The notes under the pieces were generated by a model. That model saw nothing but the letters and a program-made list of their open reading frames with translations, searched no databases and was not told the origin of the DNA. 46,737 bases of DNA from NCBI GenBank assembly GCA_003215555.1, contig QCKE01000011.1, positions 1 to 46,737 on the forward strand, written 5' to 3'. This DNA comes from Prochlorococcus sp. AG-409-K04 (GTDB lineage: Bacteria; Cyanobacteriota; Cyanobacteriia; PCC-6307; Cyanobiaceae). Below are positions 34,864 through 44,497 of this stretch, in pieces. The position numbers and the translations under genes are program-made. The stretch's first letter is position 1; every line of letters begins with the position of its first letter.

Positions 34864-36678
34864 TTAGTATTGCCAAAGAATTAATAGTGGGACAAGTAAA
34901 GTCATCAACAAAGTCAGTCCAGCACCATATCGCGTTACATCTAGAAAACGATAACGGCCAGGTCCAAATACCATCAAATTAGTTTGATAGCCCATCGGAG
35001 TTAAAAATGATTGACTAGCACCAAACAAAACTGTCATCAACAAGGCAGAAGGAGGTAAATTCATTACAGGTGCAAGATGTACTGCAATTGGTCCTAATAA
35101 GGCAACAGAAGCAGCATTACTTATAAACTGTGTAAACACTGTTGTAGAAAAAAATATGACTAGTAATGCCATATAAGTAGGCAATCCGTCCAACCAATAC
35201 TCAAGACTCCCGGCAAAAGCATCTGCAAGGCCAGTAGATTGCATCGCAACGCTAAAACTAGAAAGAGAACCCAATAAGAGAATTACATCTAAACGTATTG
35301 AACGTTGCACTTCTGCAGGACGAATACATCCCCCAACTACCATTGCAATTACTGCAATTAAAACAGATGCAACTAAAGGCAAAGTCGTTAACGACGGCAA
35401 AAGAATCATTGCAATTGCAATTGCAATTGCAATTGGTTTACGAGTAACAGTTGGAAGGTCATTTTCGAGCTGATCAAGAACAAGCAAATCATTGCTTGCC
35501 TGAAGCCCACGTATAGAATCAATTGGAGCTTGTAAAAGCAATACATCTCCTTCATGCAAAATGGCCTGGCCTAATCTTTCTTGAACAGTCTGCTGTCCAC
35601 GCCTTAATGCAAGTACAGTGGCATTATGTCGTTGTCTAAATCTTAATTCTCTTAAGCTAGCACCAGCCAAAGTAGAACCCGAAGGAAGTAAAACTTCTAC
35701 TGTTTTTTGTCCCTCAACAACAAACCTTTCAAATAGGTTGCTTGAATCATCAATAAACTTTTTCTTTGCAAGTTGCACAGTGTGTTCTTGTTGAAGTCGA
35801 AGAAGATCAGAACGAGTTACCCTAAGCAACAAACGATCTCCAGGCTCAATAGTGCGATCGGCAAGTGGAGGAATCAGCCTTTCTCTCCCTCTTTGCAGCT
35901 CCAAGACATCAACATCAAACCGTCTCTGTAATCGACTGTTGTGCAATGATTGACCTACAAGTTCTGAATCATTAGGGATACTAACCTCTGTAAAATAGAC
36001 AGTTTGATCAGATCTACTACTAAATTCATTTTTTTCTCTTCCTCTATCTGGCAAAAGACACTGAGGAGCTAATAATAAATAAAGAGTTCCAATCAACCAA
36101 ATAGGTACTCCAATTGCAGTAAAACTAAATAGCTCTAATGGACCATACCCCAATTGAGCACTAATATCACTCACCAACAAATTTACCGAACTACCCAAAA
36201 GAGTTAATGTGCCTCCTAACAAAGTTGCAAAGGACAAAGGCAACAATACTCTCGATGGAGAAATATTTCTTTTCATACACCATGTCTCTATCACAGGCAA
36301 CAAAGAAGCAACAACAGGCGTATTAGGAACAATTCCTGATATAGGAGCAACTACCAATCCTAAAATTCCAATCAAACGCCGAGGTGTATTTATAGTTTCA
36401 AAAGCAATCAATTCTCTTAAACGATCTAAAGCGCCGCTTTTAAACAAAGCAGCAGAAACAGCAAACAAACCCATAAGTGTAATCAGCGCAGGGCTTCCAA
36501 ATCCCGCCAAAGCTTTTTGTGGTTCCAAGACGCCAGTAGCCATTAAAAGAGAAACACTTAAAAGTCCTGTCAACTCCGGCGCAAGTAATCCACTAATAAA
36601 AAGAACTACAGCCAAAAACAACACACCCAAAGTGATTAATGCATGGGGGTTTTCTAAAATTGCACTTAATTCATACAT
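34864..36678 (-). CDS. SLC13-family permease with two RCK_C domains
   Basis: A 604-residue sodium-coupled anion transporter of the divalent anion symporter (SLC13/CitT) type. About five membrane helices precede, and about five follow, a central soluble part. That part has two RCK_C (TrkA-C) domains, about residues 228-305 and 325-403 (each strand pair followed by GDRLLLRV or GDVLLLQA). The second half has FSTTVFTQFISNAASVALLGP, a conserved transport-site segment. Cyanobacterial relatives transport sulfate or other anions; the substrate here is not known. It begins the run with ktrB, ktrA and anmK. A hexanucleotide repeat encodes the Ile-Ala run at about residue 415-424. Confidence 0.9.
   Translation of the reverse strand: MYELSAILENPHALITLGVLFLAVVLFISGLLAPELTGLLSVSLLMATGVLEPQKALAGFGSPALITLMGLFAVSAALFKSGALDRLRELIAFETINTPRRLIGILGLVVAPISGIVPNTPVVASLLPVIETWCMKRNISPSRVLLPLSFATLLGGTLTLLGSSVNLLVSDISAQLGYGPLELFSFTAIGVPIWLIGTLYLLLAPQCLLPDRGREKNEFSSRSDQTVYFTEVSIPNDSELVGQSLHNSRLQRRFDVDVLELQRGRERLIPPLADRTIEPGDRLLLRVTRSDLLRLQQEHTVQLAKKKFIDDSSNLFERFVVEGQKTVEVLLPSGSTLAGASLRELRFRQRHNATVLALRRGQQTVQERLGQAILHEGDVLLLQAPIDSIRGLQASNDLLVLDQLENDLPTVTRKPIAIAIAIAMILLPSLTTLPLVASVLIAVIAMVVGGCIRPAEVQRSIRLDVILLLGSLSSFSVAMQSTGLADAFAGSLEYWLDGLPTYMALLVIFFSTTVFTQFISNAASVALLGPIAVHLAPVMNLPPSALLMTVLFGASQSFLTPMGYQTNLMVFGPGRYRFLDVTRYGAGLTLLMTLLVPLLILWQY
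35408..35435. repeat. Hexanucleotide tandem repeat ATTGCA, 4.7 copies
   Basis: Four full ATTGCA units plus ATTG inside the SLC13 permease gene. On the coding strand it gives alternating Ile-Ala codons at the start of a membrane helix. The unit is a multiple of three, so slippage would change helix length without breaking the frame. Confidence 0.9.
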
Positions 36679-36774
36679 ATTGTTCTGTTTGCATTTTCTT
36701 CATGAGCAAATTTATGCTTACAAAGTTTAATCAGGAATAAGGTGAGTATTCTTCCATCCATTACATTCTCTCAA

Positions 36775-37968
36775 TTAATGGAACTTCTTACCATGGCTTA
36801 GCAACCATGCACCAGCAGAACGAATCCCTAAAGAAAAATTTGGAAATTTAGACAAATAAGCCATCCTTCGTAATTGGAACGCAAGTGGACCAGAAATTGT
36901 TAAACCTAATCCCGTCACAGTGGCTTCTCCGATACCCATACTCAGCATCTCTCCACGATCCACAAATTGAAATGTATTCAGAGACTTACCTGTAAATGAT
37001 CCAAGTAAATTTGATGCCACATAATTTCCTTGTTGCATTGCCACTTGAGCTGTAGAGGGTAAACAACTGTCTAAATCACAAGCAATATCCCCAATAGCAA
37101 AAACGTTTTCATACCCACAAAGATTCAATTTCGAATTAATCAAAACTTTTCCATCTTTCAATAAATGACTTGGTAGTCCATTGGGAATAACGGATTTCAC
37201 TCCTGCTGTCCATATTAGCCCCATAAAATTCATTACATAAGGGCGTAAATTCTTATCTTTTAAGTTAATAATTTCCACCTCATCAGAATTTATTTTCACA
37301 ACTTTTGAATAAAAATGTACTTTAATAGATCTTTTTTTTAAGGCCTTTTCTATTTGTTCTTGATTAAAAGATTTCCCATTAAACAAGACTCTTTCTCCTA
37401 TTTCAAATACATGTATTGAAATAGGATTCACTAACAAATCATTGATTTTACAAGCAATTTCCAAACCTGTTGCACCACCACCAACAATAATGAGATTTTG
37501 AAATTCTTCTGTTTCAATCCGCGAAGAATTCAATACTTGAATTAATTTTTTTATTTTAGAAACATCTTCAAACTTATGAAACATCAATCCATATTCTTTC
37601 ACTCCTGGGATTCCATAAGTATCAGGTTTCGATCCCGTGGAAATCACAAGCTTGTTATAATGAATATTCTGACCATTTGAAGTGACAACAATTTCTCTAT
37701 CTAAATCAATGTTTTCCACAGACTGCTGAACATGAATAATTCCTGTAGATGCAAGCAAAAAGCGATAAGTAGGAGCGACCTCCCAGGCTTCAAGTTCACT
37801 AGACAATAATTCATATAACAATGGGAGAAATACAAATCTTTTACGAGGTTCAATCAAAATGATAGTCAACTCTGATTTCCCTCGACTTAACTCCAAAGCA
37901 GCAGTTAATCCGCCAAACCCACCACCAATCACCACAACCACACCACTGTTTAAAGAATTAGATCCCAT
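36775..37968 (-). CDS. Type II NADH dehydrogenase (NDH-2-like)
   Basis: A single-subunit flavoenzyme that passes electrons from NAD(P)H to quinone without proton pumping. The 397-residue protein has the FAD motif GGGFGG (15-20), the NAD motif GGGATG (163-168), a VISTGSKPDTYGIPGV segment and a VFAIGDIACD FAD-contact motif at about 288-297. No CxxC redox pair is visible, consistent with NDH-2. In cyanobacteria such proteins may act more as redox sensors than as bulk electron carriers. It is divergent from cysH across a 58-base gap. Confidence 0.9.
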   Translation of the reverse strand: MGSNSLNSGVVVVIGGGFGGLTAALELSRGKSELTIILIEPRKRFVFLPLLYELLSSELEAWEVAPTYRFLLASTGIIHVQQSVENIDLDREIVVTSNGQNIHYNKLVISTGSKPDTYGIPGVKEYGLMFHKFEDVSKIKKLIQVLNSSRIETEEFQNLIIVGGGATGLEIACKINDLLVNPISIHVFEIGERVLFNGKSFNQEQIEKALKKRSIKVHFYSKVVKINSDEVEIINLKDKNLRPYVMNFMGLIWTAGVKSVIPNGLPSHLLKDGKVLINSKLNLCGYENVFAIGDIACDLDSCLPSTAQVAMQQGNYVASNLLGSFTGKSLNTFQFVDRGEMLSMGIGEATVTGLGLTISGPLAFQLRRMAYLSKFPNFSLGIRSAGAWLLSHGKKFH

Positions 37969-38026
37969 TGGAACAATGCCTAAGATGATTAAAGGAAACT
38001 AAACACAAACTTAATAGGAATCGGCA

Positions 38027-38797
38027 ATGAATGAAAAAGAGATTGTTAAACAAAAAATGGAGGGAATTCCATTTTTACCCATCTCCTTAGAAGAAGCCTG
38101 TAATCAATTAAAAAAACTCTCTCCAGAAAAACGCTTGGAATGGGCTTGTAAACAATTTGGACATAATTTCGCGATTACAACAAGTTTTGGAATTCAATCT
38201 TCAGTGTTATTGCATATGTTGCATCAAGTAGATACGCAAAAAAATATACCAGTGTTTTGGGTAGATACTGGGTATCTACCACCTGAAACTTACCAATATG
38301 CAGAATCTCTCTCAGAACAACTACAACTGAATATCACTGTAATCCAAAGCAAAATATCCCCTGCACGAATGGAAGCATTATATGGCCAACTATGGAAAAC
38401 AAAGTCAGTAAAAGATCTTGAGACCTATCACAAAATCAGAAAGGTCAAACCTCTAGAGGAAGCTTTAACAGAAAAAAAAATCAATTGCTGGGCAAGTGGG
38501 GTTAGAAGCCAGCAAACTGATAATAGAAGTTCAATGAAAATTTTAGATTTAATCAGAAAACGTCTTGCTTTACGACCAATATTGGAATGGTCTCAAAAAG
38601 ATATTTTTTATTATATGCAAAAAAATAATCTCCCTCAGCATCCACTGTTTGAAAAAGGTTTCTCAACAATTGGAGATTGGCACTCCAGTGCACCAGATGG
38701 AAATGAAACTGTTGGGAGACAAACAAGGTTCGGAGGTTTAAAGCAAGAATGTGGACTTCACTTATCAGAAGACAATACAAAAGATAATCCACAGTGA
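38027..38797 (+). CDS. cysH: Phosphoadenylyl-sulfate reductase CysH
   Basis: CysH reduces PAPS (or APS) to sulfite in sulfate assimilation using thioredoxin. The 256-residue protein has the PP-loop-type core (NFAITTSFGIQSSVLLHM), WVDTGYLPPETYQYAE, a WASGVRSQQTDNRSS block and the catalytic C242 in ECGLH near the C terminus. The paired CC and CxxC cysteines that hold the 4Fe-4S cluster of APS reductases are not seen, so a PAPS-specific enzyme is inferred. Its TGA overlaps the GTG start of coaX. Confidence 0.93.
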   Translation: MNEKEIVKQKMEGIPFLPISLEEACNQLKKLSPEKRLEWACKQFGHNFAITTSFGIQSSVLLHMLHQVDTQKNIPVFWVDTGYLPPETYQYAESLSEQLQLNITVIQSKISPARMEALYGQLWKTKSVKDLETYHKIRKVKPLEEALTEKKINCWASGVRSQQTDNRSSMKILDLIRKRLALRPILEWSQKDIFYYMQKNNLPQHPLFEKGFSTIGDWHSSAPDGNETVGRQTRFGGLKQECGLHLSEDNTKDNPQ

Positions 38798-39477
38798 ATA
38801 CAAAAAAATATTGTTTATTAATTGGAAATACTCGATGGCACTGGGCTATTCAGAAAAGCAAAACATGGGTTTTTGCTCATACCTTTCCAAAACCGACAAA
38901 ACTTCAAGCAATTCAAAATAATTTAAGTAAATGGGCAGCAGTAGGTCCTATCCCAAATGAAGTCCCCTTGGATAATAAAAAATGTATACGCAATGCAGAT
39001 ATCCCCTTAAAAAAACTTCCCAAGTGGATAGGTGTTGATAGAGCACTAGCTGGTTGGAAATGTTTTGAAAAAGCCAAGACTCAAAACCTTCATAACAAAG
39101 GGATCCTAGTTGCTGATGCAGGAACGATTCTAAGCATGACATACATTACGGCCAATCAAGAATTTGGAGGAGGACAATTAATGGCTGGATTGAAACTGCA
39201 ACGATCAGCAATGTATGAAGGTACAGAAAAGCTCCCTAAAATCAAAAAAGGCAACATTCCATCAAATTCCTTTCCCAAAGGAACAGAAGAAGCAATGCTT
39301 AAAGGAAGTTTCCAATGTCTTTTGAGCACCTTAATAGACGCCCAGCAAGAAGCAGGGATACCACTTTGGTTATGTGGAGGAGATTCTGAAATATTTTTCG
39401 ATCACCTGAAAAGAAGAAATATTGACGTATATCTTGAACCTAATCTTGTTCTTGAAGCCATGGTCACAATAAAATGA
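38794..39477 (+). CDS. coaX: Type III pantothenate kinase CoaX
   Basis: CoaX phosphorylates pantothenate, the first step of CoA synthesis. The 227-residue protein has the three family motifs: a phosphate-loop version LIGNT (residues 9-13), G-V-D-R at 80-83, and V-A-D108-A-G-T with the catalytic aspartate. The GGGQLMAGL segment fits too. The Asp that normally opens the first motif (D-x-G-N-T) is Leu9 here. As I recall, cyanobacterial CoaX proteins have a similar M/L-I-G-N change. GTG start at 38794, overlapping the cysH stop, implies coupled translation. Confidence 0.85.
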   Translation: MNTKKYCLLIGNTRWHWAIQKSKTWVFAHTFPKPTKLQAIQNNLSKWAAVGPIPNEVPLDNKKCIRNADIPLKKLPKWIGVDRALAGWKCFEKAKTQNLHNKGILVADAGTILSMTYITANQEFGGGQLMAGLKLQRSAMYEGTEKLPKIKKGNIPSNSFPKGTEEAMLKGSFQCLLSTLIDAQQEAGIPLWLCGGDSEIFFDHLKRRNIDVYLEPNLVLEAMVTIK

Positions 39478-39480
39478 AGG

Positions 39481-39948
39481 CTACTCAAGAGTTAAGTCCG
39501 TTATAATTTGATCTGCCATACTTGCAGCTTTAACTTTGAAATAAATCAGCTCAAATCTACCTTCTTTATCTATTACAAAAGTATGTCTTTTCATTCCCAT
39601 ATACTCTTTTCCCATAAACTTCTTCAGACCATAACTTTGATAAGAAGCCGCAACTAAACAAGGTTCTGGGTCAGTCAAAAGAGTAAAAGGTAAGTCATAT
39701 TTTTTTATAAACTTTTGATGTGAAGTTGCAGAGTCCTTGCTAATTCCTAATACTTCAATTCCATGTTTTTGAAGAATAGACCAACAATCTTTGAAATTAC
39801 ACGCTTCTTTTGTGCATCCAGGAGTTGAATCTTTTGGATAAAAATAAATAACTACTCTGCGTCCATGAAAAGATGAAAGCTGCACCAATGTTCCATCTTG
39901 ATCTAGGAGATTAAAATCTGGTGCTTTTTCTCCAATTTGAAAGGACAT
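39481..39948 (-). CDS. bcp: Peroxiredoxin, BCP/PrxQ type
   Basis: A thiol peroxidase reducing peroxides with thioredoxin-like donors. The 155-residue protein has the peroxidatic C45 in DSTPGCTKEAC, with the resolving C50 five residues later, the layout of atypical 2-Cys BCP/PrxQ. YFYPKDSTPGCT and KYDLPFTLLTDP motifs are in order. Single gene, tail-to-tail with coaX (3-base gap). Confidence 0.95.
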   Translation of the reverse strand: MSFQIGEKAPDFNLLDQDGTLVQLSSFHGRRVVIYFYPKDSTPGCTKEACNFKDCWSILQKHGIEVLGISKDSATSHQKFIKKYDLPFTLLTDPEPCLVAASYQSYGLKKFMGKEYMGMKRHTFVIDKEGRFELIYFKVKAASMADQIITDLTLE

Positions 39949-40082
39949 CTTTATTGTCTAAAATCACTTTACCAAGCGTACTTCTGCTTTGGCATTTTCC
40001 GACAATTCTCCACGAAATTCAGTACTACAAAAAATACAGTAACTAATTCATTCCCTAAAAATAAATTAAATGTAAAGCATCT

Positions 40083-41426
40083 TTAATCAAAAATATCAGA
40101 TTTTTTGTTGTCTGCTTTACGGAGCCTAAACACTGTTGTTCTTGCTGCTTCCCAACCATTAACACTTGGGTTCCAAAAACGTTCCTTAGATAAATTATCC
40201 GGTAAATATGTTTGAGGAACCCAATGTTCAGGAAAATCATGAGGATAGCGATATCCAATCCCATCACCTGAATGATTCTTATCTCTATTGGGATCTCTTA
40301 AATGAATAGGAACATCTTGTGTTTGAGCATTTCTCACACACTCTTGAGCAGATTTAATAGCTAAAACACTATTACTTTTTTCAGTATTTGATATATACAG
40401 AGCCGCCTGAGACAGAAAATAAATTCCCTCAGGCAAACCAACTCGATCAAAAGCATTCGCACATGATTGCACGACAACAATAGCCTGTGGATCTGCCAAG
40501 CCAACATCCTCTGAAGCTGCTATTAGCATTCTTCTAAAAATATATTTTGGATTTTCTCCTGCTTCAAGCATTCGAGCCAACCAAAATAAAGAAGCATCTG
40601 GATCTGAACCTCTCAATGACTTAATAAAAGCACTAATAGTGTCAAAGTGAGAATCACCTTGCTTGTCATAAACCAGAGAGCGAACTTGAATCGATTCCTC
40701 TGCGATTTGCAAATCAATATTTATGCAGCCATGCTTGTCGGGCTTTGTTGTTTCTACAGCTAATTCGAGAGCATTTAATAAGCTCCTAGCATCTCCATTT
40801 GCGATATCCACTAAATGATTTGCCGCATCAGTAGTCAACTTAATATCTTTACTGCCAAAACCTCTGACTGAATCAGTCAACGCTCTTCTTAATAACTTAT
40901 GAAGATCATCGGTTCCAATAATAGTTAAGCGAAAAATTCTCGATCTACTGAGCAAAGCCTGATTAACTTCAAAATAAGGGTTCTCCGTAGTTGCGCCTAT
41001 CAAAGAAAATGTTCCATTTTCAACCCAAGGCAATAATGCGTCTTGTTGAGCTCTATTAAAACGATGCACTTCATCAAGAAACAAAATCGTTTTAAGTCCA
41101 TATCTACCCAATCTTTCGCGCGACGCATCAACTGCCTGACGAATTTCCTTAACACCTGCTAATACTGCATTAAGAGCACAAAAATGTGCGCGAGTATTTG
41201 CAACTATTATCTTCGCCAACGTAGTTTTTCCTACACCGGGTGGCCCATGAAGAATAATGTTGCCAACACAATCTGCCTCTATAGCTCTTCTCAATAATCT
41301 TCCTTGAGCAAGAATCGCATGTTGCCCAACAAATTCATCAATAGTTTTAGGACGAAGCCTATCAGCAAGAGGTGCATTCTTCTGAAGCTTTTCATCACTC
41401 TGAAAATCAAACAGATCTTTGACCAA
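40083..41426 (-). CDS. rarA: Replication-associated recombination protein RarA (MgsA)
   Basis: A clamp-loader-like AAA+ ATPase acting at stalled forks. The 447-residue protein starts with PLADRLRPKTIDEFVGQ, has Walker A GPPGVGKTT (61-69), Walker B LFLDEVHR (D118/E119), sensor 1 IGATTENPYFEVN, and the C-terminal RarA helical domain (SEDVGLADPQAIVV; HLRDP; YRYPHDFPEHWV, a family-specific tail). Length and motifs match. It lies 33 bases downstream of pgm on the same strand. Confidence 0.95.
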   Translation of the reverse strand: MVKDLFDFQSDEKLQKNAPLADRLRPKTIDEFVGQHAILAQGRLLRRAIEADCVGNIILHGPPGVGKTTLAKIIVANTRAHFCALNAVLAGVKEIRQAVDASRERLGRYGLKTILFLDEVHRFNRAQQDALLPWVENGTFSLIGATTENPYFEVNQALLSRSRIFRLTIIGTDDLHKLLRRALTDSVRGFGSKDIKLTTDAANHLVDIANGDARSLLNALELAVETTKPDKHGCINIDLQIAEESIQVRSLVYDKQGDSHFDTISAFIKSLRGSDPDASLFWLARMLEAGENPKYIFRRMLIAASEDVGLADPQAIVVVQSCANAFDRVGLPEGIYFLSQAALYISNTEKSNSVLAIKSAQECVRNAQTQDVPIHLRDPNRDKNHSGDGIGYRYPHDFPEHWVPQTYLPDNLSKERFWNPSVNGWEAARTTVFRLRKADNKKSDIFD

Positions 41427-41459
41427 AAGAATTAAAAAATCATATTGTTCATATACAAT

Positions 41460-43121
41460 CTAAGTAATAACAGTCGGTTTAGACATACCAGTTCTTTTAG
41501 TAATTTCAGCAAAAGAATCAATTGCGTGAATCAATTTATATAGTGCTTTTTGTGGATCTTGAGTTAAATCACCCTGAGGAGGTACAAAACTTTCTAAATA
41601 AATTCTTAACGTTGCACCTTTAGTGCCTGTACCGGATAATCGCAAGACCACTCTACTACCATCGTCCAACAAAATTCTTAAGCCCTGGCGAGGAGTTATC
41701 GAACCATCAACTGGATCTGTATAAGTAAAATTATCCGCTTTTAAGACCTTTTTATCAGCAAAAGGATATCCAATGATTGAAGATAAGCGCGATTCAACAT
41801 TCTCATATAACTCATAGGCTTTTTGACTATCTATGGATTCATAATCATGACGAGAATAATAATGGCGTCCAAAATGACTCCAATGCTCAAGCATTAAATC
41901 TTTCACTGCACAATTCTTGAAAGCAATAATTTGCAGCCAAAACAGTACGGCCCAAAGACCATCTTTTTCTCTAACATGATTACTACCAGTTCCAAAACTT
42001 TCCTCACCGCAGAGGGTAATTTGGCCAGAGTCCAAAAGATTTCCAAAAAATTTCCACCCAGTAGGTGTTTCAAAACAACTGATACCTAATTCTTTTGCAA
42101 CCACATCAACTGCAGAACTAGTAGGCATTGACCTAGCAACACCTAAAAGTCCATTTGAATAAGCAGGGACACAACTAGAATTTGCCGTTAAGACTGCTAG
42201 GCTGTCACTTGGATTAACAAAACAATTTCTACCTAGAATCATATTTCTATCTCCATCTCCATCACAAGCAGCTCCAAACGAATATTGTGTTCCATTAAGA
42301 AGCAGATCAGCTAAGTCTTTGGCATAAGTCAAATTCGGATCAGGATGACACCCTCCAAAGTCTTCTAAAGGTTGACCATTTCTAACTGTTCCAGGGGGAG
42401 CGCCTAAAATATCTTCTAAAAGTCTTTTTGCATAAGGCCCAGTAACAGCATTAAGAGCATCAAAGGCAATTAAAAAATCTTTTTTTATGAATGAAGAAAT
42501 TCTTTCAAAATCAAAAATATTTTGCATTAAATCTATGTAATCAATTACCCCATCAATAATTTCAACATTCATCGAGGCTATCTTATATCTAGCTGGGGAA
42601 TCTAAATTGATAGACTCAGAATCAACTATCTGATACTGTTCCAAAGTTTTTGTACAGGCATAAATCGCGTCGGTCAGAGATTCAGAAGCTGGGCCACCAT
42701 TAGCACCGTTAAGTTTGACTCCAAAATCCCCCTCAGGCCCTCCAGAATTATGACTTGCCGAAAGAATAATACCTCCAATAGCATTATTAGTTCTAATCAA
42801 ATGCGAAGCAGCAGGAGTGGAAAGAATTCCATTAACAGTTGTTATCACTTTCTGCACTCTATGAGCAGCGGCCATCTTTAAGATGACATCTATACCTTTT
42901 CTATTTCCAAAACGTCCATCACCCCCAACTACTAATACTCCTCCTTCTACTCCAGGTAAAGTTTGCAAAATAGCCTCAACAAAGCTTTCCAAATAATTAG
43001 CTGTTTGAAAATGTTTAGTACTCTTTCGCAATCCTGAAGTGCCAGGTTTTTGATCAGTAAACGGTGTCTCTAAAGTGACAACCCGATAATTATCTTCTGA
43101 GTAAAATTCTTGAGGTGACAT
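41460..43121 (-). CDS. pgm: Phosphoglucomutase (alpha-D-glucose phosphate-specific)
   Basis: Interconverts glucose-1- and glucose-6-phosphate, linking glycogen, sugar nucleotides and glycolysis. I use ATG 43121 (553 residues); the frame also allows TTG at 43127. Motifs: FTDQKPGTSGLRKS at the N terminus, the phosphoserine loop SASHN at about 121-125, the metal site CDGDGDRNM near residue 285-293, a GEESFGTGSNH sugar-binding loop near 375, and the RLSGTGTKGATLRIYLE C-terminal phosphate loop. It precedes rarA. Confidence 0.94.
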   Translation of the reverse strand: MSPQEFYSEDNYRVVTLETPFTDQKPGTSGLRKSTKHFQTANYLESFVEAILQTLPGVEGGVLVVGGDGRFGNRKGIDVILKMAAAHRVQKVITTVNGILSTPAASHLIRTNNAIGGIILSASHNSGGPEGDFGVKLNGANGGPASESLTDAIYACTKTLEQYQIVDSESINLDSPARYKIASMNVEIIDGVIDYIDLMQNIFDFERISSFIKKDFLIAFDALNAVTGPYAKRLLEDILGAPPGTVRNGQPLEDFGGCHPDPNLTYAKDLADLLLNGTQYSFGAACDGDGDRNMILGRNCFVNPSDSLAVLTANSSCVPAYSNGLLGVARSMPTSSAVDVVAKELGISCFETPTGWKFFGNLLDSGQITLCGEESFGTGSNHVREKDGLWAVLFWLQIIAFKNCAVKDLMLEHWSHFGRHYYSRHDYESIDSQKAYELYENVESRLSSIIGYPFADKKVLKADNFTYTDPVDGSITPRQGLRILLDDGSRVVLRLSGTGTKGATLRIYLESFVPPQGDLTQDPQKALYKLIHAIDSFAEITKRTGMSKPTVIT

Positions 43122-43168
43122 TAGCAAAAAATATTAAAAGTCCAGGAAGAGAAGCAATAAGTCTGGTG

Positions 43169-43339
43169 TTAATGAGGCATTTCAGAAGTTCGCAACATAG
43201 CAACAAACCAAAGAGTGCTTACGAGAAGAGCTGTAATCACCCCATAACTAATACCAAATTGGCTAATAGTAATAGGAATGAGAAGGGGAAAGATTATTGC
43301 ACCCGCAATCGGAGTCACTGCCACAATTAAACGAGACAT
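43169..43339 (-). CDS. 56-residue two-helix membrane protein
   Basis: This frame, from ATG (complement of 43337-43339) to TAA (complement of 43169-43171), encodes a 56-residue product with two hydrophobic helices (about 3-25 and 31-48) separated by a short FGISYG turn, ending RTSEMPH. It is too hydrophobic and well placed to be chance, filling the gap between pgm and the DUF4912 gene on the same strand. Family not recognised; small cyanobacterial thylakoid proteins of this shape are common. Confidence 0.68.
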   Translation of the reverse strand: MSRLIVAVTPIAGAIIFPLLIPITISQFGISYGVITALLVSTLWFVAMLRTSEMPH

Positions 43340-43359
43340 TTAATAGAGGTCATACTGTA

Positions 43360-44469
43360 TTAAAACCATTCTGATTTAGCTTTATCTATTGGATTAGTAT
43401 TGTCTTGAGGCGTAACACGCTCAAACTTCATATTAATACTTCTCTTTTGCTCACCGGAAGAATCACTAGCTTCAATCAGATAATTTTGTACACCATCTCG
43501 GAAAGGTACCTGCAATCTAAAAGTTCCATCCGAAGCCAAAGGCATCTCTTCTCCTCCAATTTGTAATTTAGCTGAAGGATCTGTAGAACCATAAATAATT
43601 AATTCTGCATCAGCAATTAACCAAAACGAACGTTCTCTTGGTTCTAAACCTCCAATACCAGATTCATTTCTCCCACTCGCCCACAAACCTGAACCAGAGT
43701 CATTCATACCATGATCCAAACTTTCAACAGTTTGTCTTTCTTGAAACTCTTCAGAACCTATACGGGTTTTACGGAAATTCGTGGTGGCTGACTGATACAA
43801 ACGCTCATGTAATCCACTATCTCTTTGATCCAAAACCAACTCATTTTGTTCATTAAAAATATCTTGACTACTTGGAGTTGCTTCTAAGCTAAAAGGCACA
43901 AATTGATCCAAAACCTGATCACTTGGATGCAAAGAAGGAACTCGTTCAATAGAAGAAAATGCCAACGAAATCCATTGAGAAGAAAATCTATAACCCAATT
44001 CAACTTTATAGTCTCTGCCACCAACTGGAACAGGTAAATACCATTCAGTACTGTGACTATCAACAGTCACTTCTCTAAGAGTTCCTAAAAATGTTTGACC
44101 ATTTTGAGTACCGGTTACATCTAAGAGACGTAAACAAAGCCTACTTGCACCTTGAGATTGAGCGCGCTTTCTATCAGATTCAGAAATTTCCCAAAAAACA
44201 TATGCCCATTCAGGATCTCTAGGAAGAAAAACAACTCTTGTTTCCGAAGGTGAGCCTGTAAAAGAATCAGATATTTTATCTTTTAATTCACTCAAGCCTT
44301 TAAGAGACAACAAATTTTTTTCTGATTCTCTTCTGGCTTCATATAAAGAAATTTCCTTAATTAAAGCCGCTTTTGTCTTTCGACTATATAAAGGAATCTG
44401 CAAATCACTCGCCTTAAGACGAAGCTGCCGAAGAGTCAAACGTGACAATACGTCATTATCCTTAGCCAC
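43360..44469 (-). CDS. DUF4912 protein with N-terminal Rho-like domain
   Basis: A 369-residue protein starting at GTG 44469, with a Shine-Dalgarno-like GGAGG (complement of 44480-44484) about 10 bases ahead. Residues about 10-45 (LTLRQLRLKASDLQIPLYSRKTKAALIKEI) resemble the SAP-like N-terminal domain of Rho. The central part (about 75-180) matches DUF4912, with LPRDPEWAYVFWEISESDRKRAQ. The C-terminal 100 residues (WLIADAELIIYGSTDPSAKLQIGGEEM) form a beta-rich, Ig-like domain. Function unknown; a nucleic-acid link is suggested by the first domain only. Confidence 0.82.
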   Translation of the reverse strand: MAKDNDVLSRLTLRQLRLKASDLQIPLYSRKTKAALIKEISLYEARRESEKNLLSLKGLSELKDKISDSFTGSPSETRVVFLPRDPEWAYVFWEISESDRKRAQSQGASRLCLRLLDVTGTQNGQTFLGTLREVTVDSHSTEWYLPVPVGGRDYKVELGYRFSSQWISLAFSSIERVPSLHPSDQVLDQFVPFSLEATPSSQDIFNEQNELVLDQRDSGLHERLYQSATTNFRKTRIGSEEFQERQTVESLDHGMNDSGSGLWASGRNESGIGGLEPRERSFWLIADAELIIYGSTDPSAKLQIGGEEMPLASDGTFRLQVPFRDGVQNYLIEASDSSGEQKRSINMKFERVTPQDNTNPIDKAKSEWF

Positions 44470-44497
44470 GTTTTAAGAACCTCCGTTTTTGTTCGGG

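Noticed and set aside
35408-35435. Repeat considered as part of a CRISPR or intergenic array
   Set aside because: The units are six bases, contiguous, without spacers, and lie in a coding sequence.
36209-36730. A 173-codon plus-strand frame opposite the SLC13 permease
   Set aside because: It is wholly antisense to a well-supported membrane transporter. Its composition (Lys/Pro/Asn-rich) is what reverse reading of hydrophobic codons gives, and no domain is visible.
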